From the NCBI GenBank assembly GCA_002099365.1, contig MSED01000001.1, positions 3,720,001 to 3,784,000 of the forward strand: a stretch of 64,000 nucleotides of DNA, given 5' to 3'. Below, one piece after another: positions 36,829-45,891 of the stretch. Source of the DNA: Phialophora verrucosa (Eukaryota > Ascomycota > Eurotiomycetes > Chaetothyriales > Herpotrichiellaceae). The position numbers were made by a program, and so were the translations under genes. The notes under the pieces were generated by a model. It was not told the DNA's origin and made no database searches. It was given only the letters and a program-made list of their open reading frames with translations. The stretch's first letter is position 1, and each line of letters begins with the position of its first letter.

Positions 36829-38704
36829 ATTATATAAAGGTTAACCTATAATAAGAGAGAGAGATAATATTTATTATAAAGCTAAGGATATATATTATAT
36901 TTAGTAATATTATTATCTTTATACCGTCTAGTATTATAACTTTTATAGCTACTATATTAACTACTTTAACCCGGTATATCATCGCCCCTATTACTACTTA
37001 ACCTCTTTAGCGCTATTCTAGATACTTAAACACTTATTAACTATTTATTATATAAATATCCGACCTTAAGTTAAGAATCTATTAGTCCTTAAGAGCCTTA
37101 ATACTTAATATTAAGTACACTATAGTATTCGTAAAGTTTAAAGAGTTATCTTTAACCTCTCTAACGTCCTTTATAATAGTTACCTCTTTAGGCTTACCCT
37201 TCTTTAGCCTCCGCTAGGTAAGCCCTTTTAGTATACCGTCGCGGTTTATATTACTACATCTATATATATTTATATATTTACTTATAGTACCCTCGTTACT
37301 TAAGATCTTTCGGCTATTCGTAATATTCCTCTTAATAAGCTACTTTAGACTCTTATCTTTAAGGGCTTCTTAAACTACTTATTTAATCGCCTTATTTAGG
37401 ATTTAACCTAGATCTTATATATCTTTATTAAGATATAAATAGTCTCTTTATTAGTGATACTTACAGTATATATACTTATAGTAATAAGGGTTCTTCCCTT
37501 AAAGAGTCGTAGCTATAATACCTTTAACCTCTTCAGTTATAAATATTTAACTAATAGCCTTCTTACCTTAGTTATATTATTATTTAGTTTAGAATAATTT
37601 TATAAAGTCTAAAAGAGAGGGCTTTTAGCCTTTTTTAATATTAAAGATCTAGTCTATCTTCGCTATTACCTAGCCTTCCTCCTAGATACTTACTACCTTA
37701 ATAAAGTTAACTAGAGCCTTATCTTTATCGATATAGAGTAAGCGATACCTTACGGCGTCAGTAGCGACCTTTATAAACCTTATTAACTAGCTATTAATAT
37801 TCCGGCGCTTAAGGTTCTTCTTAAGACCCTTATATTTAGCTGTAATTATTATATTATATATTCGATTATCTAGCGTAATATACTTATTTAAAGTAACTAT
37901 TTAATTATATAAGATAACTATACCCTCTTCCTTAAAGAAGACTTAGTAATTTAGGTTTATTATTACCTTTATAGTATTACTAATATTACTAATTACGACT
38001 ATAACCCTTTAGTATATCTTTATCTTAATATTATAGTTACTCTTAAGGGCGATCTATATACTAGCTTATTACACGATTAGTTTAGCTACAAGAATAGAAT
38101 ATACTAGTTCTTAAGATATTACCTTTAGGTTCTCGTTATTCGGATTAATATAGTCCTAGACTATTATATTCTTATTTATATCTTTAATATATAAGAGCTA
38201 AAGATATTAGGTCTTTAGCTCGTTAAAGTATAGAGTCTTAGTAGTAGTATTTACTATTTTAGATATATATTATAAATTACCTAAAGCGATAAGTTTTCCA
38301 AGCGATAATATTCTTATAAATAAAACCGCGGTTTATTTTACTATTCTCTCTTTTCTTCTTTCATTATAATATTGTTTTCACGAGCTTCGGCGCGCCTATT
38401 ATCGGCGTGTAGGCGCCGGCGGACGTCGTTAACGACTAAACAGCAGTGTATTAGTTGCGGTGGGTGTAACGGCGACGAGGTTAGGCGGACGTGGTCGCTA
38501 TTTAAGTAACAGTATAGTATTTATAGGGTCTTATAACGTGATAGAGCCGATACGATGAAGGTTACATCAGGCTTATAACTATTAAGCTGAGGCGCTATTT
38601 ATAGTTATATATATATATACTATTATATAGCTGTCTATCTTATTTATAGAGGTCTTTACGCCTTCTTATATATCTAAAAGACGCCTGTACCTCTCTACCT
38701 CAAC
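36829..38704 (-). mobile_element. Ty1/copia retrotransposon, 5' part (LTR, gag, protease), minus strand
   Basis: The minus-strand frame starts near 38,260 with a copia gag N-terminus ('KTLYFNELK', then 'DYINPNNENLK' near 38,140). A zinc-knuckle-like C/H segment lies near 37,510-37,425 ('YIYCKYHQQRDYLYL' with stops read through). A copia protease region lies near 37,040-36,890 ('LRSDIYIINSQQVF', normally LDSG). Coding is cut at 36,828 by the Ty3 element. The intermediate-composition stretch 38,340-38,704 is probably its 5' LTR: on the minus strand it would begin 'tgttgaggtagag' at about 38,704 and it contains TATA-like words. No second LTR copy is in the window, so the LTR call is inferred. 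Confidence 0.65.
38425..38436. repeat. 12-bp perfect palindrome
   Basis: 'gtcgttaacgac' lies in the GC-rich part of the probable copia LTR, a few bases right of 'cggcgcgcc' and 'aggcgccgg' words. It may be a regulatory or terminator-like hairpin of the LTR; no function is shown. Confidence 0.5.
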
Positions 38705-39296
38705 ACCACCGCCGAGGCACCTCTAAGGCACTCGGGGGCACTCTGAGGCACTCGGGGCACTCTTGAGGCACTCTCGAGACACTCTTGAGACGCGCCGTTG
38801 TCTCAAACGGCGCCGACGAGGTGCCTCGGAGTGTGCTCGGTTCAACACCATCCGTGCTGCGGATGGGTGTGCGAGAAGTTTGTGAGCACGGAAAGTGTCT
38901 GCGTGCCTGCAGCTGCGTATAATAGGATACCTATCTGAAGAGACTGAAGCGAATACTAATGGTCGACAACACATGCGTGGGGCTGTCATTGGTACTCAAA
39001 ATGCCGTTTGTGGTCAGCCTTGTCTTGTCGAGGCACCTGACTTCGAGACCTGTCGCTGTCTCTCCGCTGCGTTCCTTGCGCAGAAGCTGCTACACTCGTA
39101 CGTGCCATCTTACCCGTGAGACGGAGAACCCACGGTCTCTTGACTCTGGTGCGTGGCTTTTTGTTCTCTCGAATACCACGTTCTCTCCGTGACAGCCGAT
39201 GATCCTCCAATCCGCCAAATCAACCGGCGACCGAGTGTTGAAGTATCGTCAATAGCTGATCCGTCTATACTAACGTCCCGGTAATTAGCACGCGTA
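38705..39296. other. isochore-edge spacer with 'ggcactc' repeats and a hairpin
   Basis: The first 130 bases are a degenerate direct repeat of 'gaggcactc' with 9-13 bp spacing (about 38,714-38,790). An 8-bp perfect hairpin follows, 'gcgccgtt' (38792-38799) and 'aacggcgc' (38806-38813). Then comes 'gaggtgcctcggagtg', partly an inverted copy of the repeat. The rest up to the stop of the SDR gene shows normal composition. I see no gene in it. Confidence 0.6.
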
Positions 39297-40244
39297 TCAC
39301 AATCCAGTAAAGTACGACCTCCAGTCATGCTCGTCCTTGAAGCCCAACAAGCGCCGGATCTTCCTGTTGCTAATGGGGGCCTCGCGCTCCTCGAACTCCC
39401 TCGTCTGCAGTACGTGGGGATACAAGCGGCGTAGAAACTCGGCCGTATCCTCGCTCGAGTTCGTGATGGTGCTGTTCACCGCGTTAAACACCTGGAACCC
39501 CAGGTCCGAAACGAGCAGCCCACAATGGCACATCAACCCCAAGTCCCGTGCGTCCGTGTACGACCACCCGTGCTGGAACCACTTCTCCGGCTCGCGCACG
39601 TACCCGCGGAACATGTCGCCGGTGTATTCATCCGGCTCGAACACGCGGCCGATGCGGAGGCAGTAGATGTCGACGCCGAAGCGGGCGGCGTAGCCGCGCG
39701 CGACCCGCTCGCCACAGAGCTTGGACAGCGCGTACGGGTCCGTCGGGTTGGAGTCCAGGTCTTCGGTGACGGGGAAGCTGGGGTACTCGACGTGGCCCTG
39801 CCCGAAGGCGACGCCGTACACGGTCACGCTGCTGGCGAGGATCACCTTCTTGATCCCCAGCTTACAGGCGGCCTCGACGACGTTGTGCGTGCCCAGCACG
39901 TTGATGCGGAAGGTCTCCCCGTCGCTGACGACCATCGGCTTGTTGATCCCGGCGAAGTGGATGACCGCGTCGACGGGGCGCGGCGGGTCCGTCGTCGGGA
40001 ACGGCTCCCCCAGCGTCATGTGCGTGTTCAGGCTGCTGAACACCTGCCCACTGTCCGTGAGGTCGCATTTGATCGTGTGGACGGTCTGGAGGAGGGGCGA
40101 GAGGGTCGGGTCGCCTGATGTGGTGGACGTGAGGTCAACCAGGTCGAGGTTGATGACTTGGTGGCCCTGCTGCAGCAGGGCTTGGATCACATGCCGGCCA
40201 ACTTTGCCAGAGCCGCCCGTGAACGCGACTCGGAGACCGGGCAT
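39297..40244 (-). CDS. NAD-dependent epimerase/dehydratase, extended SDR family
   Basis: This 315-residue single-exon protein begins with a Rossmann nucleotide-binding motif, 'TGGSGKVG' at residues 9-16, the TGxxGxxG of extended short-chain dehydrogenases. An acidic region after beta-2 ('NLDLVDL') fits NAD(H) preference. The catalytic YxxxK appears as 'YALSK' near residue 171, preceded by the conserved 'LASSVTVYG' strand with its serine. These features fit sugar-nucleotide epimerases and related dehydratases or reductases; the substrate cannot be told. Length is usual for the family, and no signal peptide is seen, so it is probably cytosolic. It is the first intact gene next to the RIP isochore, and its own sequence shows no CA/TG loss. 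Confidence 0.9.
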   Translation of the reverse strand: MPGLRVAFTGGSGKVGRHVIQALLQQGHQVINLDLVDLTSTTSGDPTLSPLLQTVHTIKCDLTDSGQVFSSLNTHMTLGEPFPTTDPPRPVDAVIHFAGINKPMVVSDGETFRINVLGTHNVVEAACKLGIKKVILASSVTVYGVAFGQGHVEYPSFPVTEDLDSNPTDPYALSKLCGERVARGYAARFGVDIYCLRIGRVFEPDEYTGDMFRGYVREPEKWFQHGWSYTDARDLGLMCHCGLLVSDLGFQVFNAVNSTITNSSEDTAEFLRRLYPHVLQTREFEEREAPISNRKIRRLLGFKDEHDWRSYFTGL

Positions 40245-40713
40245 GGTTCACTCACGGGAGGGGATGTATAGGGCAGCGATGGAGATGGAGATTCAGATTG
40301 TGAAGTGATATACCTCGTACTACCACCTGTGCTCTGGTATCTCATAGTACCCGGCAGAAAGTCATGACCACCCCACCAAATTTCTAACCCTCTTTGTAGC
40401 CAGGCTGCAGATTAGACAGTTTTGGGGGATAATAACGGCGCAAATAACGATGCTGTTGGTGCAAGACGTTACTGTTGCTGTGTCGTGGGTGTCTCGGTTA
40501 TTTTGGTCTGAACTGTTGAGCAGAGAGATTCCGTCTCCGCAGTTTGTTCGCTTCTCCCGCCCTGCTTCACCGTATGTTTGTTCCAGTCTACATCAACCAT
40601 CCATCATTATCATTTACCTCCATCCCGGATCCCGTTCAGCCTGAGCTAGATCCTCCTTCTCCGTAAGTATTGAACGCGCAGGTTCCAATAACCCGCTCTA
40701 CGCTTTTGGCACC
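40245..40713. other. intergenic region between divergent genes
   Basis: This 469-bp spacer lies between the minus-strand epimerase and the plus-strand hypothetical gene, so it should hold both promoters. I see no clear TATA box. Pyrimidine-rich stretches near 40,590-40,640 may mark the transcription start of the plus-strand gene. Confidence 0.5.
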
Positions 40714-41343
40714 ATGTCGCGCGACTCCTCCGCCACCTACATCCACCTGCGCTCGTCGCGGCTGGCCGACGTGTTCGAGGAATTCTGCCGCCCGCCTTCC
40801 TCCACAGTCTTCGCCCCCGCCGGCTCAAGCACAACCCAGCCCCAACAATCCGGCGGCGGCACAACCGCCAACGCCAACGCCAACGCCGCCAACAGCAGCA
40901 CACGAGGCACGCTCGCGGATGGGAGCGGCATGGTCGCCCTCCCGGGCCACTACCTGCCCTTCGAGGAGATCGCGCTGCCCCCGCATTTGATGCCCATCAA
41001 TCCCGAGGACGAGGACGATGTCGTGCCGGACATGCACGCCGCATTTGGGATCAATCGCGCCTTGAACCAGTATTCGACGGCGGCGGGGATGGGCGCTGCT
41101 TCTTCGGCGGCGGCGGCGGCGGCAACGGCCGGTGGGGTCGGCGGGAGTGGTGGCGTAATGGGCAGTGGTGAACCGACCGGGGAGGCGAGTCACGCCGGAG
41201 TCATGAGGGAGCCGATTTGGAGGGATCTGGGCTTGGAGGGGTTGGTTGCGGATGTGCCGCGCAATCGGAACACCGCTGTCGAGCATGGAGAGATGGGGAG
41301 GAGGAGAGAAGGCCACCGGACAGGGTTGCTGCTTTTGCGGTGA
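40714..41343 (+). CDS. hypothetical low-complexity protein
   Basis: This single frame of 209 codons begins with ATG in a good context ('caccatgtc'). The N-terminus ('YIHLRSSRLADVFEEFC') and the middle ('GHYLPFEEIALPPHLMPINPEDED') look like ordinary folded or conserved sequence. Between and after them are NAN-repeats, poly-alanine and glycine-rich runs, typical of disordered fungal proteins. The C-terminus is arginine-rich and its last 20 residues may be an unspliced intron artefact. I recognise no family or membrane segment. It is convergent with the polymerase gene downstream, 204 bp between stops. Confidence 0.6.
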   Translation: MSRDSSATYIHLRSSRLADVFEEFCRPPSSTVFAPAGSSTTQPQQSGGGTTANANANAANSSTRGTLADGSGMVALPGHYLPFEEIALPPHLMPINPEDEDDVVPDMHAAFGINRALNQYSTAAGMGAASSAAAAAATAGGVGGSGGVMGSGEPTGEASHAGVMREPIWRDLGLEGLVADVPRNRNTAVEHGEMGRRREGHRTGLLLLR

Positions 41344-41547
41344 GGACTTGAGAATACGCGAAACGACTCTTGCTGAAACGGCAAAGAGGAAGAGACAGAG
41401 CGTAAAACGGTCATGACTACGCGATGAAGACGACGAAATTATTTATGGCATGCTTCGTTATCTTTACAGCATGATCGACCCCCAAGACCTGCTTGGGATT
41501 TACACCGCCAAAGGCACTAGCGAGGGGGCTGCCCACCGGGCTTGTCA

Positions 41548-43629
41548 TTATATCTTTACGACTTCGACTCGAGCGCGCTCGAACACGTCATGTGTGACAG
41601 TGCGAGCCGACCTCTCCTCTTCAGACAAGATACGCGGATGCAGTGAGATTTGGGAATATGTGCCAGCGGCCTTGCGTTTGGAGAGCTGGCCTGGGTTGAT
41701 CACCATCACGCTGTCGACGACCTGCAAGACCATGTCAGCACCGATGCCGAAGAGCAATCTAGGTTTTAATCGGATCCTGGGCTTCAAGCATACCTTTATA
41801 GACGGAGTCAGCATGCTCGGCAAGATGAGCACATCAGGCTTGACTTGCATCCATTCACCAAGCTTGTAAAAGCCGAGATCTAGGCATGCGCCCGTGGCTT
41901 TGACGATGCCGTTACTGGACAACTTGTCTCTCGACATGGGCGGGTAAAGAGGGAAGAAATGCCGCTGGTCAATCAGGTAGCCGGGCAACCTCGTCAATAA
42001 ATCCGGCGCCGGGCCATGTGACAGTTGCTCTCGACTCAGTTCATATAGAATGTCTTGTGAGGAGACGGCGAAGACGACCTCGTTCAGCGAGATGAATGAA
42101 GGATTGGGGAGCATGGTGACTTGTTTCGGGAGAGCAAGGTCCTTCTTTGTCAATCGCGCTTGTGGCCAGCTGACGTGTTTGTTCAAAGCATCCCGAACAC
42201 TGGGGATCATGACAACTGTGATGCTCGGTACAGCTGAGCAAAGGCGTTGCAGCGGCGCAGATATCCATATGCGGAACAACGCAGCCAGAGACGCTTCGTG
42301 GTCTAGGCCTCGCACATCAGGCAGTTCAAAGTCTCCTGAAGCAAGCATTGGGTGCTCAATGTCAAGGAATGGGCCACTCAGTATAAGGGCATCGGCCATT
42401 GATTCCTCAGCCTTGTCACACAGCGCCTGGAAAGGTTCGAAGTCGAGGTTGTCTTCGGCAGTAAACGGACCAGAGGCGACAATGATGTTGAGAGGTAAGG
42501 ATGTTGAATCCTCCGAGACTTCGAGTCTCTCATTGATCGTCCCTATGGTGTTCGGCAGCGAAGTTGGCATAGGAAGCCCCGGTATCGAGAGCACTTCCTT
42601 GACTGTGAAGTAGAGTCCAGACGCATTTGTGCCCCGCAACGCAACGATTTGGCCTGGGAAGAACTGGTAGGATGGTAGTGCATCGACTTTCAGCGGCACG
42701 CGGAGTCCTGCTCCCATTCTTCTCGACATCTCCAGCACGAGTGATGCTGCATTCAATTTGCCTTCTGCGGTGTCACACGCGATCCTCCCCACCGCAACAA
42801 TCTCACTGGTACTTTGCGCGGCAGCATTGCCGAAAGAAGAGTCCTCTAGGCTATGGGCCTTCTGAACGAGGGCCAGGAAATTGTCAATGCGCTCGTCAAG
42901 CACTTCTGATGCGTCCGAAATGTGCATTGCCATCGGCCTATAGTCGAATTTTTTGTAGTCTGTCCCCGAAACCAGTTTCAAGCGCGCCTGGGAGAATGGA
43001 GCAATGGGCGCTTCAGCGGTGGAGAGGTGCTCGTTGAGTGTTTCGATGGTCTGACCTGGATTCAGTCGCTCGGAGAAGGGTATTCCTGCTGATCCATCTG
43101 TCTTCCCAGCTTTACTCGGAGTTTTCTTCGTGTCAGGTCGACTGACTTTTCTGGGCATCGGAGTGTCGAACTCGGATTTTCGCTTAATGCTGCCGTTACG
43201 TCGTGGGAGCGCATTGGGCGTGAGTTCATCAAGCCTGCCTCTGTCAGTACTCTTTTTATGATACAACAACAGAAGCATGGTTGTATCATACATGCCAAAG
43301 ACGTCCGCTTTCCCTCCGGTCCTAGGAGTCGCGTGCACGTTGCTTTTCCGTTCTTGCTTCACTGCAGATTTGGGTCCTGATTGCTGTGCGCGTTCTCCTC
43401 TCTCGACAGAGTCTTGTGCGTCTTTCGCAAACATGCGCGCTGTCTCGAGATCCAACTTCGTCTCCTCGCTGCCCATCTTCAAACAGTAGACCTCCCATTT
43501 TATGAACAACTCGTCTGCGGTTAGGGAGTGGACTCTGAGTACTGATAGCAAGACGTCCAGGACGTCAGGAGCCAGTCCATTGCCTGCAGGGTCGAAGCGT
43601 GCATTGAGGTTCTCTTTCACTTCCGTCAT
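41548..43629 (-). CDS. POL12: DNA polymerase alpha subunit B (primase-polymerase complex)
   Basis: This is the B subunit of the DNA polymerase alpha-primase complex, which tethers the catalytic subunit and primase at origins and lagging strands in the nucleus. I place the start at the ATG at 43629; upstream in-frame codons have only a TTG. Two introns are inferred: 43235-43291 (57 nt, GTATGA..TACTGAC..CAG) and 41722-41793 (72 nt, GTATGC..CTGAC..CAG). Splicing gives 650 residues, usual for the family. The N-terminal helical domain ('LLSVLRVHSLTADELFIKW') is followed by a linker and the phosphoesterase-like B-subunit domain, with 'VASGPFT', 'ALILSGPFLD', 'VMIPSVRDALNKHVSWPQ' and 'VVDSVMVINPG'. 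Both introns are free of stops and multiples of three. Confidence 0.93.
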   Translation of the reverse strand: MTEVKENLNARFDPAGNGLAPDVLDVLLSVLRVHSLTADELFIKWEVYCLKMGSEETKLDLETARMFAKDAQDSVERGERAQQSGPKSAVKQERKSNVHATPRTGGKADVFGMYDTTMLLLLYHKKSTDRGRLDELTPNALPRRNGSIKRKSEFDTPMPRKVSRPDTKKTPSKAGKTDGSAGIPFSERLNPGQTIETLNEHLSTAEAPIAPFSQARLKLVSGTDYKKFDYRPMAMHISDASEVLDERIDNFLALVQKAHSLEDSSFGNAAAQSTSEIVAVGRIACDTAEGKLNAASLVLEMSRRMGAGLRVPLKVDALPSYQFFPGQIVALRGTNASGLYFTVKEVLSIPGLPMPTSLPNTIGTINERLEVSEDSTSLPLNIIVASGPFTAEDNLDFEPFQALCDKAEESMADALILSGPFLDIEHPMLASGDFELPDVRGLDHEASLAALFRIWISAPLQRLCSAVPSITVVMIPSVRDALNKHVSWPQARLTKKDLALPKQVTMLPNPSFISLNEVVFAVSSQDILYELSREQLSHGPAPDLLTRLPGYLIDQRHFFPLYPPMSRDKLSSNGIVKATGACLDLGFYKLGEWMQVKPDVLILPSMLTPSIKVCLKPRIRLKPRLLFGIGADMVLQVVDSVMVINPGQLSKRKAAGTYSQISLHPRILSEEERSARTVTHDVFERARVEVVKI

Positions 43630-44193
43630 ACTGGCCGATATTTGCGGTCTTGAGGGTCGTCCGAGAAGAGATTGTGCTGCTTGATCATAGACTGCTTGCG
43701 AAATGTCAAGTTGACGCGACTCTCCGACGCGTTTAATTGCCAAGATCTGGCGTGGTAGGCTAGGCCGCTTCAAGACTGGCGTATATCTGCGTGGAGATAT
43801 TTCAGGTGCGGAGTTTAACCCGACATGCCCGACTGTGCTCGTACTTGTACTACCTCGTACTGTAAGAACGTACTCGACACGCCAGCTGTAAGGCTATGCG
43901 ACTGGGTGCAGATACCTCTCTATCAAGGGAATCGGATCCTTTGCAGGAGGCTGGTGTCAATCAGCAACAAGGGAGAAACTTGCGAGCTCTTGATGAAAGA
44001 AATACTGACGCTGATAAAACCAGTTCAGCCCTTGAATCATGCGTGGATGAAGACTCTGAGCAAAACAGTTATTCTCTCTCGTGCCTCCTTGAATTACGTC
44101 GATCGTCACCGATCGCGGATGGGAGAATTTGGATTTCCGATTGTCCAGAAGATAGTGCTCGCTCGGTTTGCTTCCTCAATGCCTAATGAAGCG
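43630..44193. other. intergenic region upstream of POL12
   Basis: This 564-bp region lies between the POL12 start and the stop of the GPCR gene on the same strand, so it should hold the POL12 promoter and the GPCR 3' end. Small plus-strand open frames here and in 44,194-44,458 look like antisense shadows and have no recognisable similarity. Confidence 0.6.
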
Positions 44194-45891
44194 TCATGCC
44201 TCTCCAGATCGGCTTCCTCCTCGGAGGTTTCCCTCCAAGTGCTCTCGGCTAATTCCTCTCACTGATCTCGCCCATTTCCTCATTCTCTCCTTCCATCTAC
44301 TCCTCCTGCTCTCCTTCACTTGCGACACCGACGGTCGCCTCGAATTCCGATTACCCGAACACGTAATAAAATCTTTACACTCGCTCCAACTAATTGATAG
44401 GTATATACAGAAATTGCCGAAACCGTGCAGTGGAACGCAGGCCGCAGAAGAGATATAGAGGCCGTAGATTGCCTTGTCTGGAGCGGCGATGTTGTAGACG
44501 CGATTAACGCTTATAGGGACCTGTGAGCGTTGCCCGTATTAGTGCCAAAGTTCACACTTGGAGTGATGGACATCGGACCCGCCCTGAGTTAGGCAAACGG
44601 GTTTTGCACGGCGCCGGAATACGGTGAAGAAGTCGGATGGCTGGAACGTACCCAAGTAACGAACAAAACCAGTGTGCAGAGAAGAGCAAATTTTGCATAC
44701 TTCCAGTGGATCCTGTCGAATCGGGAGGACGACCTTCGCGAGGCAGTCTGCTCGTTGTTTTGTAGTATTGGTTGGTCGGAAGCCGAGCGGTCAAGAGTAC
44801 CAGCGGGAGAGGCAGGATTCCAAGGGCCGAACGGTGAGGAGGAAGTTGAGGTTTGGTATAGTGATTCCTGTGGATGGTAGCCTGCTTGTAGCTGCCGCTC
44901 CAAGTCTAGTACCTCCCGCGACTGGATCGGTGCGAGCGGTGACAGGGGTTCTAGACCCTTGGATTGAGGTGACGGCAGCTGAGAGTTCTGCGCACTGTCC
45001 GAGGTCGTGGCGACAGATCGCCCCCATTCTCTACTCACAGTGGGCGCTATGAAAGCTCGCGCGAAGCTTGAGAAGCGGCGCTCTCGGGGCAGAGGAAAGC
45101 CGTCAGGGCCTACAGCAGGCTCCTCGCCGTGTAGAGCAGATTTGGCTTTGGCGGATTTGACGCTTTTACGGACTCGAAGGATCTGTTTGCCGCTCAGGGC
45201 GAGAAAGACGATGGCGATGGAAACGAAACACCTGGCCCGGTTAAAATCGGAGTCCTTGACAAGGTCCCTTGATAGTGAAACTCACCATATCGGTACGAAG
45301 AAAGCCACCAGCCGGATGACCGCGGACTCTTTGGCAATCCAACACCAAAGCGTCGCTGGGCCGTAGACAGTCTTGCCGTCTGGCCTCCAGAATAGGTAGG
45401 TAAAGGCTTGGATAAATGGTAAGACGAAAGCTAATAAAACCGCAACGAAATCGATCTTTTTCAACTCGGTCGCATTCCGTTTGGTTCGAACTGTGAGAAA
45501 GACGTTAAACGCCATTATCATCACCTATAGTGCTGATTAGATTAATTGGCCAAGCACTCCGTATAGACGTCTGTATAGGGCTAGAGCGCACAAGTAATGG
45601 GTCTGTCATCAAGAACCAAGTGAGAAGGAACCCTTGAGTCTGACACCAGGCTGAATTTCTTCCAGCCTGAATGGGCGACTGGGCCCAACTGTACGAAAGG
45701 CATCCAAAGAAGTTGGCGATGGCAATGGAAAACGCAAGCCGGTTGACAGGTTTCCGCAGCGGCGGGTAACTGAGAAAGCTGGTTATTGTGAACGCTGAGC
45801 CAGCTAAGGATAGGCATGATGATATTCTGGCAACGATTTGAAAATCTCGCAGCTGTTCAGGAGAGAAAGGCTGGCTTGGTTGTTGGGACAT
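44194..45891 (-). CDS. cAMP-receptor-like G protein-coupled receptor (fungal class V type)
   Basis: This seven-helix plasma-membrane receptor would couple to a heterotrimeric G protein; the ligand is unknown. I infer four exons: 45891-45592, 45524-45286, 45231-44652 and 44520-44194, with introns 45525-45591 (67 nt), 45232-45285 (54 nt) and 44521-44651 (131 nt), all GT..AG. The product has 481 residues. Helices 1-3 are in exon 1 to early exon 2 ('NRLAFSIAIANFFGCLSYSW'), helix 4 contains 'VAVLLAFVLPFIQAF', then comes the family hallmark 'GPATLWCWI', and helix 5 spans the exon 2/3 junction. A long Ser/Pro-rich third intracellular loop follows, then helix 6 'FALLCTLVLFVTW' and helix 7 'VPISVNRVYNIAAPD..' joined by splicing. 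The basic tail ends at 44194. Exon joins restore family sequence exactly, which supports them. Confidence 0.87.

Larger units (their letters stand above)
1..38350. other. AT-rich, RIP-mutated transposon isochore
   Basis: The sequence is about 70% A+T and has almost no CpA or TpG: bases 1-600 contain one CA and no TG by my count, although CpG is still common. This is the footprint of RIP (C to T in CpA on either strand), not of CpG deamination. Because ATG contains TG, start codons are nearly absent, and Q and W codons have become TAA/TAG. No open frame of normal length survives on either strand. The decayed frames still read as Ty3, Ty1/copia and hAT proteins, listed separately. I see no host gene in it. 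Confidence 0.95.

Noticed and set aside
1..38350. Telomere, centromere or mitochondrial insertion as explanation of the AT-rich block
   Set aside because: There are no telomeric repeats or mitochondrial genes, and the specific loss of CpA/TpG together with decayed Ty3, copia and hAT proteins is explained by RIP. A centromeric role cannot be excluded but has no positive evidence.
39525..40118. 197-codon plus-strand frame opposite the epimerase gene
   Set aside because: The minus strand has clear Rossmann and YxxxK motifs; the antisense frame is the usual by-product of GC-rich third positions.
43630..43773. 48-codon N-terminal extension of POL12
   Set aside because: It would have to start at TTG. 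The first ATG, at 43629, coincides with the beginning of the conserved family sequence.
43825..44458. Three overlapping plus-strand open frames that could be small genes
   Set aside because: Most of this lies antisense to the last exon of the GPCR gene (44194-44520), whose spliced translation matches helix 7 of the family. The plus-strand translations have no domain and overlap one another.
44589..45038. Independent 149-codon protein with one membrane segment
   Set aside because: It begins with GTG and is exon 3 of the GPCR (third loop and helix 6) plus read-through into the following intron.
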